A stretch of DNA of 64,000 nucleotides from Clostridium bovifaecis (GCA_009738435.1 CP046522.1:2263249-2327248); one strand, 5' to 3'. Positions 45,086-54,974 are shown, counted from the stretch's first letter. Numbers and translations: made by a program. Notes: generated by a model not told the origin, from the letters alone.

Positions 45086-45856
45086 CTATCTTACCAGTTC
45101 CATCTTCCTATCTTTAAAATATATCATTTTTAAATTACAAAGTTCTGCCATATCATTTGCTATATTAAAATGGCTACCTATAGCTTCAGACGTGTGGGCA
45201 TCAGAACCTATTGTTATAAATCTTCCCCCGAGTTCGTAATACCTTGCGTATATTTTAAGAAGATTGTTAACTACTTCCTTATCTCCTAGTCTTCTAGCAT
45301 TCAATTCCATAGCAATTCCTTTATCTATTATGGTTTTTAAAACCTCTTCTATAGATTCTTTATAATCCTCATAATATATTTCAGTATCTTCATATTTAGC
45401 ATATCTGCAAATGTAATCTATATGCCCTAAACTATCTATAAACGGATGCTCGTTTATGCAGCTTACCATTTGAGCAAAATACTCCTCATAAAGTTCTTTT
45501 TTACTCTTACTTTTATATAGCTCATCTGCTTCAAATAAATCTATATCATACATTTCATGTAGAGAACCTATAACATAGTCAAAAGAATAGTTTGTAATTA
45601 AATTCTCGTACTCATGAGAAAACTTATTGCTCATTCCTATTTCAACTCCCAAGAGCAGTTTATCCGTTCTGTAAGAGGAATAACTTTTAAAATAATCATC
45701 AGGATCAATTCTAAATAAACTACTATCTTTATAGTTTAAATCTACATGTTCTGTAATTATAGCCCCTAAATTATACTTTTTTATCTTATAGATTACTTCT
45801 TCTATTTTCATCTTTGAATCTGTAGAAAATTTTGTATGCATATGAGTATCAAACAT
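45086..45856 (-). CDS. Histidinol-phosphatase-like PHP hydrolase
   Basis: 256 residues beginning MFDTHMHTKFSTDSKMKIEE with the PHP H-x-H motif; further metal ligands in IITEHVDLNY, VIGSLHEMYD, IDSLGHIDYICRY and ITIGSDAHTSEAIG. This is the HisJ/HisK-type class that can dephosphorylate histidinol phosphate. No his operon is adjacent, so the physiological substrate is uncertain. The ATG at 45856 follows AAGGAGG; the TTG at 45889 lies inside an upstream terminator. Confidence 0.85.
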   Translation of the reverse strand: MFDTHMHTKFSTDSKMKIEEVIYKIKKYNLGAIITEHVDLNYKDSSLFRIDPDDYFKSYSSYRTDKLLLGVEIGMSNKFSHEYENLITNYSFDYVIGSLHEMYDIDLFEADELYKSKSKKELYEEYFAQMVSCINEHPFIDSLGHIDYICRYAKYEDTEIYYEDYKESIEEVLKTIIDKGIAMELNARRLGDKEVVNNLLKIYARYYELGGRFITIGSDAHTSEAIGSHFNIANDMAELCNLKMIYFKDRKMELVR

Positions 45857-45875
45857 ATTTTCCTCCTTAAAAAAA

Positions 45876-45898
45876 CAGCAAAACTTCAAGTTTTGCTG
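45876..45898 (-). terminator. Terminator between small membrane gene and PHP gene
   Basis: CAGCAAAACTT / AAGTTTTGCTG palindrome followed by seven T residues on the minus strand. Confidence 0.8.
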
Positions 45899-45908
45899 GT
45901 ATGTACAA

Positions 45909-46286
45909 CTATTTTTTCTTCTTTTTGCCTTTTTTGATAACTTCCATATTGTTGTTATTAACTCTATTAGGCTTTGCTTTAGTTTTTATTACAGGATTAT
46001 TGTTAGCATTTTTATTGGCGGCATTTCTTTTAGATAACCCTGCCAAATCCATAAACCATAAAAATAATATTAAAAATACTCCAGTTTGCAGATACTGCCA
46101 AATAGTACCTTGTACTTGTTTAGGCCACAATAAATTAGGAAGTGCAAATACTACTGCAGCAAGTGTGAGTATTATCCACTTATTAACTTGAATGCTTTCC
46201 AGAACGTAAACTTTTAGTACGTTATATAAAAACAAAACAACAATTACCATTAAAAGCATTGGTACAAATACTTTTAAAAAAGCCAT
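45909..46286 (-). CDS. Hypothetical membrane protein with poly-Lys tail
   Basis: 125 residues. Three hydrophobic segments (VFVPMLLMVIVVLFLYNVL, WIILTLAAVVFALPNLLW, VFLILFLWFMDLAGL), then an Asn/Lys-rich region ending KKGKKKKK, likely cytosolic. The ATG at 46286 has GAAAGGAATGAG upstream; earlier in-frame ATGs are too close to it. Family not recognised. Confidence 0.65.
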   Translation of the reverse strand: MAFLKVFVPMLLMVIVVLFLYNVLKVYVLESIQVNKWIILTLAAVVFALPNLLWPKQVQGTIWQYLQTGVFLILFLWFMDLAGLSKRNAANKNANNNPVIKTKAKPNRVNNNNMEVIKKGKKKKK

Positions 46287-46627
46287 TAATCTCATTCCTT
46301 TCCTATAAGTGTTCATTCTACTATTATACATTTATATATGTATATTTATCAAGATTAATATATAAAACCTAATGCAAAAGAGAAAATTATTTATATAGAT
46401 ATATATCTTTTCATATAACTGGTAATTTACTAGTTTGATAATATATCGTTATCATTCTTTATAACTTATCACTTTAATATGCATATTCACTCCATTTTAT
46501 CAAATTTAAACTGAAATTTTTAATATTTCTTAATTAAATTTTTAACTATTATATATTTTGTTTTGATAGTTTATCAAAGATTCTGATATAATGTTAATAA
46601 ATATTATATTCTTTTGAGGTGATTTCT
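46287..46627. other. AT-rich intergenic region between divergent genes
   Basis: About 340 bp, nearly all A/T, between the membrane gene and the Lrp-type regulator. I see short GATATATATC-like palindromes near 46399-46412 and no gene or recognised RNA. Confidence 0.5.
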
Positions 46628-47092
46628 GTGGATTTAAAAATAAATGGTCTTGATGATTTAGATATTCAAATTTTAGAAATATTAATAAAGGATTCTAGAA
46701 CTCCTTATTTAGAAATAGCAAGGAAATGCCATGTTAGTGGTGGTACTATACACGTTAGAATGAAAAAGATGGAGGACATGGGTATAATCAAAGGCACAAA
46801 GCTTATTTTAGATAACACTAAGCTGGGATATGATGTATGCTGTTTTATTGGTATATACCTAGATAAAGCGTCTTCCTTCTCTCATGTATTATCTGAGTTA
46901 AATAAAATTAAAGAAGTTGTTGAGCTTCATTATACTACAGGAGAATATTCGGTATTTACAAAGGTTATATGCAAAAGCATATCAGACCTTCAGGACTTGC
47001 TTATGAATAAAATTCAAGTCATACCAGAAATTCAGAGAACAGACACATTTATATCTCTTTCTCAGCCAATTGACAGAAATATACAGTTATAA
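46628..47092 (+). CDS. Lrp/AsnC-family transcriptional regulator
   Basis: 154 residues. The N-terminal HTH is LDDLDIQILEILIKDSRTPYLEIARKCHVSGGTIHVRMKKMEDMGII (in parts); the C-terminal RAM ligand domain includes VVELHYTTGEYSVFTKVICK and sits at the usual length. Such regulators sense amino acids. The GTG at 46628 is selected because GAGGTGATTTCT precedes it; the GTG at 46619 is within that ribosome site. No target is obvious from context. Confidence 0.9.
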   Translation: MDLKINGLDDLDIQILEILIKDSRTPYLEIARKCHVSGGTIHVRMKKMEDMGIIKGTKLILDNTKLGYDVCCFIGIYLDKASSFSHVLSELNKIKEVVELHYTTGEYSVFTKVICKSISDLQDLLMNKIQVIPEIQRTDTFISLSQPIDRNIQL

Positions 47093-47125
47093 CATACCTA
47101 CTTGATTATCAATCGTACATAGTCT

Positions 47126-47165
47126 AAAAAAGTTACATCAACATATAGTGTAACTTTTTTATTTT
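47126..47165 (+). terminator. Terminator after Lrp-type gene
   Basis: AAAAAAGTTACA (47126-47137) / TGTAACTTTTTT (47149-47160), then more T residues. Confidence 0.9.
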
Positions 47166-47267
47166 TTTCATATTTTCACTAATATTTTTATTTTTTTACT
47201 AATATTTTTTTTAAAACTGCAAATAATAATGCCGTAGAAATTATTATTTAAAGGAGATGTAATTTTT

Positions 47268-47477
47268 ATGAGAACATTGGATACACTTGCACTTATACTA
47301 GTAGTTATAGGCGCTGTAAACTGGGGATTGATAGGATTCTTTAGATTTGATCTTGTTGCTGCTCTCTTTGGAGATATGTCAGGCTTCAGCAGAGTAGTAT
47401 ATGCACTGGTAGGTTTAGCTGGTCTATATGCTATTTCTTTCTTTGGAAGAGACAGAGAAACTCGTGAGGTTAAATAA
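47268..47477 (+). CDS. DUF378-family small membrane protein
   Basis: 69 residues with two helices; LALILVVIGAVNWGLIGFF and LVAALFG...RVVYALVGLAGLYAISF are the DUF378 signature. Function unknown. AAAGGAGATGTAATTTTT precedes the ATG. Monocistronic between two terminators. Confidence 0.92.
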   Translation: MRTLDTLALILVVIGAVNWGLIGFFRFDLVAALFGDMSGFSRVVYALVGLAGLYAISFFGRDRETREVK

Positions 47478-47499
47478 TAAATGAAATAAGTTCTAAAAT

Positions 47500-47538
47500 A
47501 AGTTCCAAACCTTTAAAAATTTTGGGACTTATTTTTAT
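47500..47538 (+). terminator. Terminator after DUF378 gene
   Basis: AAGTTCCAAA / TTTTGGGACTT hairpin followed by ATTTTTATTT. Confidence 0.75.
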
Positions 47539-47544
47539 TTGTAC

Positions 47545-47573
47545 TTGACTTTATTACTTTATTATATTAAAAT
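47545..47573 (+). promoter_or_regulatory. Promoter of the T-box/trpP unit
   Basis: TTGACT (47545-47550), 17-bp spacer, TAAAAT (47568-47573). Confidence 0.6.
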
Positions 47574-47599
47574 TTAATAAAGTAATTATTTTAACAAAT

Positions 47600-47895
47600 T
47601 AAGTAAAAAATCATTGATCAGGAATAGTAGCTGATGTACTTAGTTTCAGAGAGTTGAGGATGGTGGAATCTCAATACTTCAGGCTTTAGTGAATGGACCT
47701 GCTAGATGTAAACCGAAATCTATTCGTAGAAAGTAGTATTTACCGTGTTTCGCATGTTATAGCGATAGGATATGTTAGTATCTGAAATGAGATATGTATA
47801 AATTATGTAGATTTTTCTGTATCTATATATTTTACATAATTTAGGTGGCAACGCGAATAATACTTCGCCCTATTTTTAGGGCGAAGTTTTTTTAT
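47600..47895 (+). ncRNA. T-box leader, tryptophan specifier
   Basis: Stem I shows AGAGAG-type AG bulge (47648-47654) and GGTGGAATCTC; the specifier loop has GAATGGACC with TGG (Trp) at 47694-47696. The invariant T-box AGGTGGCAACGCG is at 47843-47855, and the terminator ACTTCGCCC / GGGCGAAGT (47862-47887) ends in seven T residues. The antiterminator bulge reads TGGC, matching a tRNA with discriminator G, as tRNA-Trp has. Uncharged tRNA-Trp should prevent termination and turn on trpP. Confidence 0.95.
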
Positions 47896-48005
47896 TACAT
47901 AAATTAAGGAGGTGAGTTAATATGGCATGAAATGAAGATTTATCACATTGGTATAAGTTAATTTATAATTTTAAAAAGGTTTATTTAAGAAAGGATGATA
48001 TTATT

Positions 48006-48524
48006 ATGAAATCAAATTTTAAAAGAAATATTATTAACTCACTTTTGCTTGCTATAGGATTTATTTTACATCAAATAGCTCCTCCAATATTCTTTGGAAT
48101 GAAACCCGATTTATCTTTAACAATGGTATTTATAATTATAATTTTAAATGAAGATTATAAAACTACATTAATGGCCGGTATAGTCGCTGGAATCTTAGCT
48201 GCTCTTACTACTAGTTTCCCTGGTGGACAGCCAGCTAATGTCATAGACAAACTTATTACTTCTAATGTAATTTATTTAGTGTTACTACCTTTTAGAAATA
48301 AATTGAATAACCAAATTAAAGTTATAATCTTTACTAGCATAGGAACTATACTAAGCGGCACTATATTTTTAACTTCCGCTTCTATACTAGTTGGACTACC
48401 TCAATCCTTTTCAGCATTATTCTTAGCTGTAGTCCTTCCAGCAGCTGTAGTAAATACAATTGCTGCACCTGTATTGTTTAACGCTATTCAGTTATCCTTG
48501 AAGCATGCTAAAGTCAACCTATAA
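48006..48524 (+). CDS. trpP: Tryptophan transporter TrpP
   Basis: 172 residues, five or six helices. FILHQIAPPIFFGMKPDLSLTM and GILAALTTSFPGGQPANVID are diagnostic for the TrpP (YhaG) family, a small-subunit-like importer of tryptophan. The upstream T-box with a Trp codon supports the substrate. AAAGGATGATATTATT precedes the ATG. A second strong ribosome site (AAGGAGGTGAG, 47907-47917) upstream leads only to ATG GCA TGA at 47922. Confidence 0.93.
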   Translation: MKSNFKRNIINSLLLAIGFILHQIAPPIFFGMKPDLSLTMVFIIIILNEDYKTTLMAGIVAGILAALTTSFPGGQPANVIDKLITSNVIYLVLLPFRNKLNNQIKVIIFTSIGTILSGTIFLTSASILVGLPQSFSALFLAVVLPAAVVNTIAAPVLFNAIQLSLKHAKVNL

Positions 48525-48552
48525 GAATTTTGGGACACAACATTCTTAGTGG

Positions 48553-48600
48553 AGGAGTAGAGAACTTTAAAACAATATTTTTCTCCACTCCTCCACTAGA
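48553..48600. repeat. Inverted repeat of the TCCACTCCTCCACT family
   Basis: AGTGGAGGAGTAGAGAA and TTCTCCACTCCTCCACT are complementary with one G-U pair around a 14-nt loop. Similar GTGGAG words occur inside element E3. Confidence 0.65.
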
Positions 48601-48607
48601 AGTAAAA

Positions 48608-48655
48608 AAGAAAGGACTTAAGGTTCCCCCTTCTTAAGTCCTTTCTTCTTTTATT
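48608..48655. terminator. Bidirectional terminator between trpP and nhaC-family gene
   Basis: Perfect 15-bp stem AAGAAAGGACTTAAG / CTTAAGTCCTTTCTT, 10-nt loop, A-rich and T-rich flanks. Confidence 0.9.
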
Positions 48656-50404
48656 TTACACTGTTTGTTCTGCAGTTTTTTCTTCTAGGGCTTCTTCTGC
48701 CTCTACTGGCTTACCTATAAATCTAACTATCAATACAATTATAATTATATCTATTGGTAAAACTAGGGCTATTGGTGCTCCAAATCCTACTGGGATATAT
48801 CCAGCAAATATAGTTACAGCTCCAACAACTATAGCATAGTATAATTGAGTGTTAACGTGATCCATGTGATCACAAGCCGAACCCATGGATGACAGGATTG
48901 TAGTATCCGAAATTGGTGAACAGTGGTCACCAAATATAGATCCTGTAAGTACTGCACTTATAGCAGTAATTATATATGCAGATTCTGGATTTATACTAAA
49001 TGCAAGAGGTATTGTAAGTGGCATTAATATACCCATTGTTCCATAAGAAGTACCTGTTGCAAAAGAAATTATTGAAGCCAATATAAATATTATAGCTGGA
49101 AGTACAAATGCTGGTAAGGTATCTTTTAAAGCACTCACCAAGAAAGTAGCAGTTCCAAGTTCTTTAACAACTGAGCTTAGTGACCAAGCAAGAAGCAATA
49201 TAACTCCTGTTATAATTAGAGATTTCATTCCTTGTATCCATGTATCAATAGCTTCTCCAACTGTAAAAATCTTTTGACTAACTCCCATTATCATAGCTAC
49301 AATACTTGCTACTAGCGCTGATTGGAATAAAACTACGCTGGCATCAGAAGCACTAAAAGCTTCTCTTATAGCCGTAAATGATGCTGGAGAATTTTGAAGC
49401 AGTTGTATTAATCCTTTATCTTCTCCGCCCATAATTGAGTTATAACCATTATAGTAGAATCCTACAAAAGCACCTATAACTAAAACTAATATAGGTACTA
49501 CCGCATTAGCAACCCTTAACTTAATCCCTTCTTTTGGTTCAAGCTCCGTAGATTCTGATGAAACCATAGGTTTTGCACCTTGACGTAAAACTTCGCCTGT
49601 AGTTCTAGCACGTCTTTCAGCTTTAAGCATAGGTCCAAATTCTCTTAAAAATATAGCTGTACATACTATAAATATTAAAATTAATATATTATAAAATCTA
49701 TACGGTATAGTTTCAAGAAATATATTATAAGCACTTACTTGTTGTCCTATAGATTCGTAACCGTCTTTAATTAAACTAAGCTCAAGTCCTATCCATGTTG
49801 ATATAACTGCAATACCTGCTATAGGAGCCGCAGTAGCATCAACTATGAAAGATAATTTTTCTCTTGATATTTTCATTTTATCAGTAACAGGTCTCATCAT
49901 AGGGCCAACTATCAATGAGTTTGCATAATCATCAAAGAAAACTAATATACCTAAAACCCAAGTAATAAGTTGAGCACTCACTGGATTCTTAGCCTTTTTT
50001 GCTAAGGATTCAGCTACAGCTTTAGCTCCACCCATCTTGGAAACTAGAGCTATAAGCCCACCGATTGTTAAACATTGAAGTATAACACCCGCGTTCCATG
50101 GATCTGCTAAAGACCCCAGCAATCTATTAACTATATCTAAAAATCCTTGAAATAAGGCACCGAATACATTAGCACCTTGTAATTGTAGTAAAAATGTTCC
50201 TGAAAGAATTCCTACAAAAAGTGATATAACCACGTTCTTAGTTATAAATGCTAAAACTATAGCCACTATTGGTGGCAATAATGTCCAAATACCGAACTTA
50301 GTTGCATTGGCCTGTGCTACTTCTTGGTCAACTCCTAGTGCAGTCGTAGCGAATACAAAAAGCATAAGCATCAATGTAACCATAAAAATTCTTCTTTTTC
50401 TCAT
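48656..50404 (-). CDS. NhaC-family transporter, probable lysine transporter LysW
   Basis: 582 residues, about 12-13 helices preceded by a hydrophobic leader (MRKRRIFMVTLMLMLFVFATTALG). Core motifs: FITKNVVISLFVGILSGTFL, LGILVFFDDYANSLIVGPMM, SIISFATGTSYGTMGILMPL and GSIFGDHCSPISDTTILSS. NhaC-superfamily members under lysine riboswitches are assigned as lysine transporters (LysW); the L-box upstream gives the same inference here. The ATG at 50404 has AGGGGG 7 nt upstream; the longer frame to 50497 enters the riboswitch terminator. Confidence 0.88.
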   Translation of the reverse strand: MRKRRIFMVTLMLMLFVFATTALGVDQEVAQANATKFGIWTLLPPIVAIVLAFITKNVVISLFVGILSGTFLLQLQGANVFGALFQGFLDIVNRLLGSLADPWNAGVILQCLTIGGLIALVSKMGGAKAVAESLAKKAKNPVSAQLITWVLGILVFFDDYANSLIVGPMMRPVTDKMKISREKLSFIVDATAAPIAGIAVISTWIGLELSLIKDGYESIGQQVSAYNIFLETIPYRFYNILILIFIVCTAIFLREFGPMLKAERRARTTGEVLRQGAKPMVSSESTELEPKEGIKLRVANAVVPILVLVIGAFVGFYYNGYNSIMGGEDKGLIQLLQNSPASFTAIREAFSASDASVVLFQSALVASIVAMIMGVSQKIFTVGEAIDTWIQGMKSLIITGVILLLAWSLSSVVKELGTATFLVSALKDTLPAFVLPAIIFILASIISFATGTSYGTMGILMPLTIPLAFSINPESAYIITAISAVLTGSIFGDHCSPISDTTILSSMGSACDHMDHVNTQLYYAIVVGAVTIFAGYIPVGFGAPIALVLPIDIIIIVLIVRFIGKPVEAEEALEEKTAEQTV

Positions 50405-50480
50405 CTTTTTTCCCCCTAAATATTTTTTACTGCACATATATCGAAAATTTTGTGAAAAGACATGTTTTGTGGAAAATAAA

Positions 50481-50735
50481 AAGCCTTGAGAGTTCACTCA
50501 AGGCTTATTAAACACTAGATATATAAATAATATATAATAATAGTACCTAATAAGTTGAATGATAGCTCTCCACAAATTAACTTTGTGACAGTCTTGCATA
50601 TATTTTATGCAAAACCAGCAATATAACTTTAAAGCATCCGTTATATACTTCGGCAACATTTCCTTTCCTGATGCATCATCGTGCTTTCCTCCACATCAGT
50701 ACTCTTAAATATTGCGCCTCTACCACTAAACTTCG
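50481..50735 (-). ncRNA. Lysine riboswitch (L-box)
   Basis: Read on the minus strand: GTGGTAGAGGCGCAATATTT, AAGAGTA, GGAAAGGAAATGTTGCCGAAG, GCTGGTTTTGCAT, GACTGTCAC and GTGGAGAGCTATC in the conserved order of the L-box. It ends in a terminator hairpin, AAGCCTTGAG / CTCAAGGCTT (50481-50506) with a T-tract, placed before the transporter. Lysine binding should terminate transcription. Confidence 0.95.
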
Positions 50736-50752
50736 ATATACGCTTTTGTTAT

Positions 50753-50781
50753 ATTATATAACAATAACTCCATGCGGTCAA
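50753..50781 (-). promoter_or_regulatory. Promoter of the lysine-riboswitch unit
   Basis: TTGACC (50776-50781), 17-bp spacer, TATAAT (50753-50758), putting the start about 10 nt before the aptamer. Confidence 0.85.
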
Positions 50782-50831
50782 ATACTTTTTAATGTAATTT
50801 AATAAACTATTTATCATGATTTACTTAATAA

Positions 50832-52154
50832 TTATGCTTTGCCTATATGTTCCTTTATTCCTCTGTTCAATGTTTTATTATAGTCAACAAAGTCATATAC
50901 ATCTTTATCGAACAACTCACTAAATTCTTTTAGTGTTTCTATCGTCAGCTCTTCTATAGCAATATTATTTTCTTCACAGTGTAAAACTATAGAACCAATT
51001 ACTCCATGGGCATCTCTAAAGGCCATTCCCTTATTAACAAGGTAATCCGCTGCCTCGGTTGCATTTAAAAATCCTCTTTTGACACCTTTATACATATTAT
51101 CTTCTTTAACCTTTAATCCAGATAACATTCCATTCATAACCTTTAAACATTTCATAACTGTATCTACTGCATCAAAGAAGCCCTCTTTATCTTCCTGCAT
51201 ATCCTTATTATATGCTAGAGGAATTCCCTTCATAGTTGTTAGAAGTCCAACTAAATCTCCATACACCCTTCCAGTTTTTCCTCTTATAAGTTCTGCTGCA
51301 TCAGGATTCCTTTTCTGAGGCATAATACTGCTTCCTGTTGAAAATTCATCACTTATTTCTATAAAGTCAAACTCTTTACTGCTCCATAATATAAGTTCTT
51401 CACTTAATCTACTCAAATGCATCATAATTATAGAAAATGTAGCCATAATATCTATTAAATAATCCCTGTCGCTGACACCATCCATAAAGTTATCTACAGG
51501 TCTTTTAAATCCCAATTCCTTTGCGGTAAATTCTCTATCTATATTGTAGGTGCTCCCAGCTAACGCTCCACAACCGAGAGGGCTCTCATCCATTATATCA
51601 ATATCACTTAATAATCTCTTTTTATCTCTCTCTAGCATGCTGTAATATGCCATCATATGATACTTAAAAGTTACCGCTTGTGCCCTTTGAAGATGAGTAT
51701 AGCCAGGCATTATTACATTGTTATTTTGTCCTAAATCTTTAGCAGTCTCCATAAGCTTTTTTACTTCATCTAAAACCTCAAAAGCTTTTTCCTTAGTATA
51801 CATTCTCATATCTACTGCAACTTGATCATTTCTGCTTCTTCCTGTATGGAGCTTTTTCCCCACTTGACCTATTCTTTTTATAAGATTAACTTCTACGAAG
51901 CTATGGATATCTTCATAATCACCCTCAATAAGTAGAACATCTTTTTCTATATCCTCTAATATAGAATTTAATCCATTTACTATTATATCTCCTTCTTCCT
52001 CTGTTAAAATTCCGCATATTGCTAGCATTTTAACATGAGCAATACTTCCCTTAATATCTTCTTTATATAGTCTTTTATCGAAGCTTAATGAACTGTTAAA
52101 GTCCTCCATAAGCTTACTCTCTTCATTTTTAAATCGTCCACCCCAAAGCTTCAT
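50832..52154 (-). CDS. argH: Argininosuccinate lyase
   Basis: 440 residues. Begins MKLWGGRF; has HTGRSRNDQVAVDMR, GYTHLQRAQ, the catalytic Ser loop STGSSIMPQKRNPD and family length. It cleaves argininosuccinate to arginine and fumarate. The ATG at 52154 has CGGAG at 12 nt; a GTG at 52166 lies inside the ribosome site. argG lies 200 bp upstream on the same strand, though a repeat-bearing gap separates them. Confidence 0.96.
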   Translation of the reverse strand: MKLWGGRFKNEESKLMEDFNSSLSFDKRLYKEDIKGSIAHVKMLAICGILTEEEGDIIVNGLNSILEDIEKDVLLIEGDYEDIHSFVEVNLIKRIGQVGKKLHTGRSRNDQVAVDMRMYTKEKAFEVLDEVKKLMETAKDLGQNNNVIMPGYTHLQRAQAVTFKYHMMAYYSMLERDKKRLLSDIDIMDESPLGCGALAGSTYNIDREFTAKELGFKRPVDNFMDGVSDRDYLIDIMATFSIIMMHLSRLSEELILWSSKEFDFIEISDEFSTGSSIMPQKRNPDAAELIRGKTGRVYGDLVGLLTTMKGIPLAYNKDMQEDKEGFFDAVDTVMKCLKVMNGMLSGLKVKEDNMYKGVKRGFLNATEAADYLVNKGMAFRDAHGVIGSIVLHCEENNIAIEELTIETLKEFSELFDKDVYDFVDYNKTLNRGIKEHIGKA

Positions 52155-52179
52155 GTGTAAAATCACTCCGTTCTTTTAT

Positions 52180-52345
52180 ATGTTAGAAAGTTAGATAGTT
52201 AGAAGTTAGAACATATGAATAAGTTTAAAGTGTAAAACTTATGATATGCTAACCTTTTCACTTTGCCCTTTACACCCTATACTTTATACTAACCTCTAAC
52301 TTTTCTAACAGCTAACTTATTTTAGTACCTAGCACCTTCATTCTG
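52180..52345. repeat. Repeat-rich argG-argH intergenic gap
   Basis: Contains GTTAGAAAGTTAGATAGTTAG and its rough complement CTAACTTTTCTAACAGCTAAC ~100 bp later, so the gap could fold on itself. It also has TAGTACCTAGCACC words like those near 57300. No gene. Confidence 0.5.
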
Positions 52346-52353
52346 GTTACTGG

Positions 52354-53550
52354 TTACTTCTTATTCAGCATTGCATTTATCTTATAAGGAAGTCCAAATA
52401 AATTAATAAATCCTTCTGCATCCTTATGATCATAAAGTTCACTAGCTCCAAATGAGGATATAGTTTCTTCATATAATGCATAAGGCGATTGCATTCCTGC
52501 TACCATAATATTCCCTTTGTATAACTTTAGCTTTACACTTCCAGTTACCTTTTCTTGAGTTTTATCTAAAAAAGCATCCAATGCTTCTTTTAATGCTGAA
52601 AACCATAATCCATTGTAAACTAATTCACCATACTTTTGAGACACTGATTCTTTAAAATGGAATGTTTCTTTTTCTATAGTCAAATACTCTAATTCTTTGT
52701 GTGCAGTGTATAATATCGTTCCACCTGGCGTTTCGTAAACTCCTCTTGATTTCATGCCAACTAATCTATTCTCTAAAAGGTCTACAACACCAATTCCATT
52801 TTCTCCACCTAGTTTATTTAGCTTATTCATCATTTCTATAGGACTTAATTCTTCCCCATCAATCTTCTTAGGTATCCCGCCTTCGAAGTATATTTCTACA
52901 TAAGTAGCTTCATCTTTAGCTTTTTCAGGTGGTACTGTCATAAGGTACATTTCACCTTTATGTTCATTTTTTAAATTCTCAAGATCTCCGCCTTCATGAC
53001 TAGTATGCCATATATTTCTGTCTCTTGAATATATCTTTTCTTTAGTTACTGGAACTTCAATACCATTTGCACTAGCATAATCTATAGCATCTTCTCTTGA
53101 TTTAATATCCCAAATTCTCCAAGGAGCAATTATTTTTATAGAAGGATCAATAGATGCTATTCCAACTTCAAAACGTACCTGGTCATTTCCTTTTCCTGTA
53201 CATCCATGACATATATATTTTGCCCCCTCTTTATGAGCTATTTCTACTAACTTCTTAGCAATCAGTGGTCTTGCAAAAGAAGTTCCTAAAAGGTATTTAC
53301 CTTCATATACCGCATTAGCTTTGACCCCTTTAAAAAGATAATCTGTTATAAATTCTTCTGTTACATCCTCTACATATATTTTAGAAGCCCCCGATTTTAT
53401 AGCTTTTTTCTTGATTTCTTCAAAATCTTCATCCTGCCCTACATTAACACAGCACGCTATAACCTCTAAGTCATAATTATTTTTAAGCCAATGAGTTATA
53501 ATAGAAGTGTCTAAACCTCCTGAATATGCTAAAACAACTTTATCTTTCAT
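52354..53550 (-). CDS. argG: Argininosuccinate synthase
   Basis: 398 residues. ATP-pyrophosphatase P-loop [31 protein letters not shown] and [18 protein letters not shown] are all intact. It joins citrulline and aspartate, feeding argH. GGAAAGGAGTTTTATAT precedes the ATG. Confidence 0.97.
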   Translation of the reverse strand: MKDKVVLAYSGGLDTSIITHWLKNNYDLEVIACCVNVGQDEDFEEIKKKAIKSGASKIYVEDVTEEFITDYLFKGVKANAVYEGKYLLGTSFARPLIAKKLVEIAHKEGAKYICHGCTGKGNDQVRFEVGIASIDPSIKIIAPWRIWDIKSREDAIDYASANGIEVPVTKEKIYSRDRNIWHTSHEGGDLENLKNEHKGEMYLMTVPPEKAKDEATYVEIYFEGGIPKKIDGEELSPIEMMNKLNKLGGENGIGVVDLLENRLVGMKSRGVYETPGGTILYTAHKELEYLTIEKETFHFKESVSQKYGELVYNGLWFSALKEALDAFLDKTQEKVTGSVKLKLYKGNIMVAGMQSPYALYEETISSFGASELYDHKDAEGFINLFGLPYKINAMLNKK

Positions 53551-53580
53551 ATATAAAACTCCTTTCCCCTAGCCAATTTT

Positions 53581-54312
53581 TTATAGTATTTTATCTAAAA
53601 ATGATTTTGTTCTTTCTTCCCTTGGATTTGAGAATATGTCTTCTGGCGTACCTTCCTCCACAATTTTTCCTCCATCCATAAAAATAACTCTGTCTCCTAC
53701 TTCCTTTGCGAATCCCATCTCATGAGTTACTACTACCATGGTCATTCCTTCTCTTGCAAGTTCCTTCATTACATTTAAAACTTCCCCTACAAGCTCTGGA
53801 TCTAATGCCGAAGTTGGTTCATCAAATAACATTATATCTGGATCCATAGCTAAAGCTCTCCCTATTGCAACCCTTTGTTTCTGCCCTCCTGAAAGCTTAG
53901 ATGGATAATAGTCTTTTTTATCGCTTAACCCTACTTTTTTTAGTAGTTCATGAGCTTTTTGGGTTATTATTTCTTTATTCATTTTTTTAACTGTAATAGG
54001 CGCTTCAATTATATTTTGCTCCACAGTCATATGAGGGAATAAATTGAAGTTTTGAAAAACCATCCCCATTTTCTCAATCTTCAACCTTGTATCCTTCTTA
54101 TTATGAATATTCAGCTTTTCTCCCTCAATAATAATTTCTCCTTCATTGGGTATTTCTAAGGTATTTAGGCATCTTAAAAAGGTGCTCTTACCCGAACCTG
54201 AAGGTCCTATAATCACTAGTACTTCCCCTTTTTTTACTTTTATATTTAAATTCTCAAAAACCGTTAATTCTCCAAATCTTTTGGTCAAGTTCTTAGCTTC
54301 TATCATATTCAT
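53581..54312 (-). CDS. Polar amino-acid ABC transporter, ATP-binding subunit
   Basis: 243 residues. Walker [22 protein letters not shown]-loop [11 protein letters not shown], signature [17 protein letters not shown], Walker [16 protein letters not shown] and H-switch VVVTHEMGF are complete. It is of the GlnQ/ArtP/TcyC type. The ATG at 54312 has AGAGGTGACTAG upstream; the longer frame overlaps the permease. Third gene of the binding protein-permease-ATPase operon; the arg genes downstream hint at arginine, histidine or cystine, not proven. Confidence 0.93.
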   Translation of the reverse strand: MNMIEAKNLTKRFGELTVFENLNIKVKKGEVLVIIGPSGSGKSTFLRCLNTLEIPNEGEIIIEGEKLNIHNKKDTRLKIEKMGMVFQNFNLFPHMTVEQNIIEAPITVKKMNKEIITQKAHELLKKVGLSDKKDYYPSKLSGGQKQRVAIGRALAMDPDIMLFDEPTSALDPELVGEVLNVMKELAREGMTMVVVTHEMGFAKEVGDRVIFMDGGKIVEEGTPEDIFSNPREERTKSFLDKIL

Positions 54313-54326
54313 TCTAGTCACCTCTC

Positions 54327-54974
54327 TTAATATACAGACAGCTTCTTTTCCGTTAAGGAAAATATAGTTGTGAAAACTGTGGTCATAAGTAAGTATAAAC
54401 AACCTGCTATAAAAAAGGCCTCTACAGGTCTTGCTGTAGATGAAATCTGAAGTTGAGCATGTCTCATAAGTTCTTCCATAGCAATACCTGATACCAAGGA
54501 TGTATCCTTTAACATAGTTATAAACTCATTTCCCAAAGAAGGAATGATCACTCTAAAAGTTTGAGGCAATATTACTCTTTTTAAAGTTTGAATATGAGTA
54601 AAACCTAAAGCCTTACAAGCTTCGAATTGTCCCTTGTCTATTGAAAGTATGCCACCTCTTATAATTTCTGCCATATAGGCTCCTGAGTTTAAGCTAAGTC
54701 CAAGTATTGCTGCGCCCATAGGGCTTAATTCTACTCCCATAAAAGGTAACCCATAATAAAAGAAAAATAATTGCAATAACATAGGTGTTCCTCTAAATAG
54801 CCAGGTGTAGAAGGATACAATGGCAACTATCCCTCTATTTTTAGATAGTTTTAAAGTAGCAACAACTATTCCTAGAATGCTTCCTAAAACAACTGATATG
54901 ACTGTAAGCTCTATAGTCATAATGCTTCCTTTGAGTAATATAGGCAACATATTTTTTAAAATTTCTATATCCAT
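54327..54974 (-). CDS. Polar amino-acid ABC transporter, permease subunit
   Basis: 215 residues with about five helices. [37 protein letters not shown] and the EAA loop [21 protein letters not shown] are typical HisM/GlnP-type features. It would form a homodimer with two ATPase subunits. GGGGGGATAAA precedes the ATG at 54974. Confidence 0.93.
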   Translation of the reverse strand: MDIEILKNMLPILLKGSIMTIELTVISVVLGSILGIVVATLKLSKNRGIVAIVSFYTWLFRGTPMLLQLFFFYYGLPFMGVELSPMGAAILGLSLNSGAYMAEIIRGGILSIDKGQFEACKALGFTHIQTLKRVILPQTFRVIIPSLGNEFITMLKDTSLVSGIAMEELMRHAQLQISSTARPVEAFFIAGCLYLLMTTVFTTIFSLTEKKLSVY

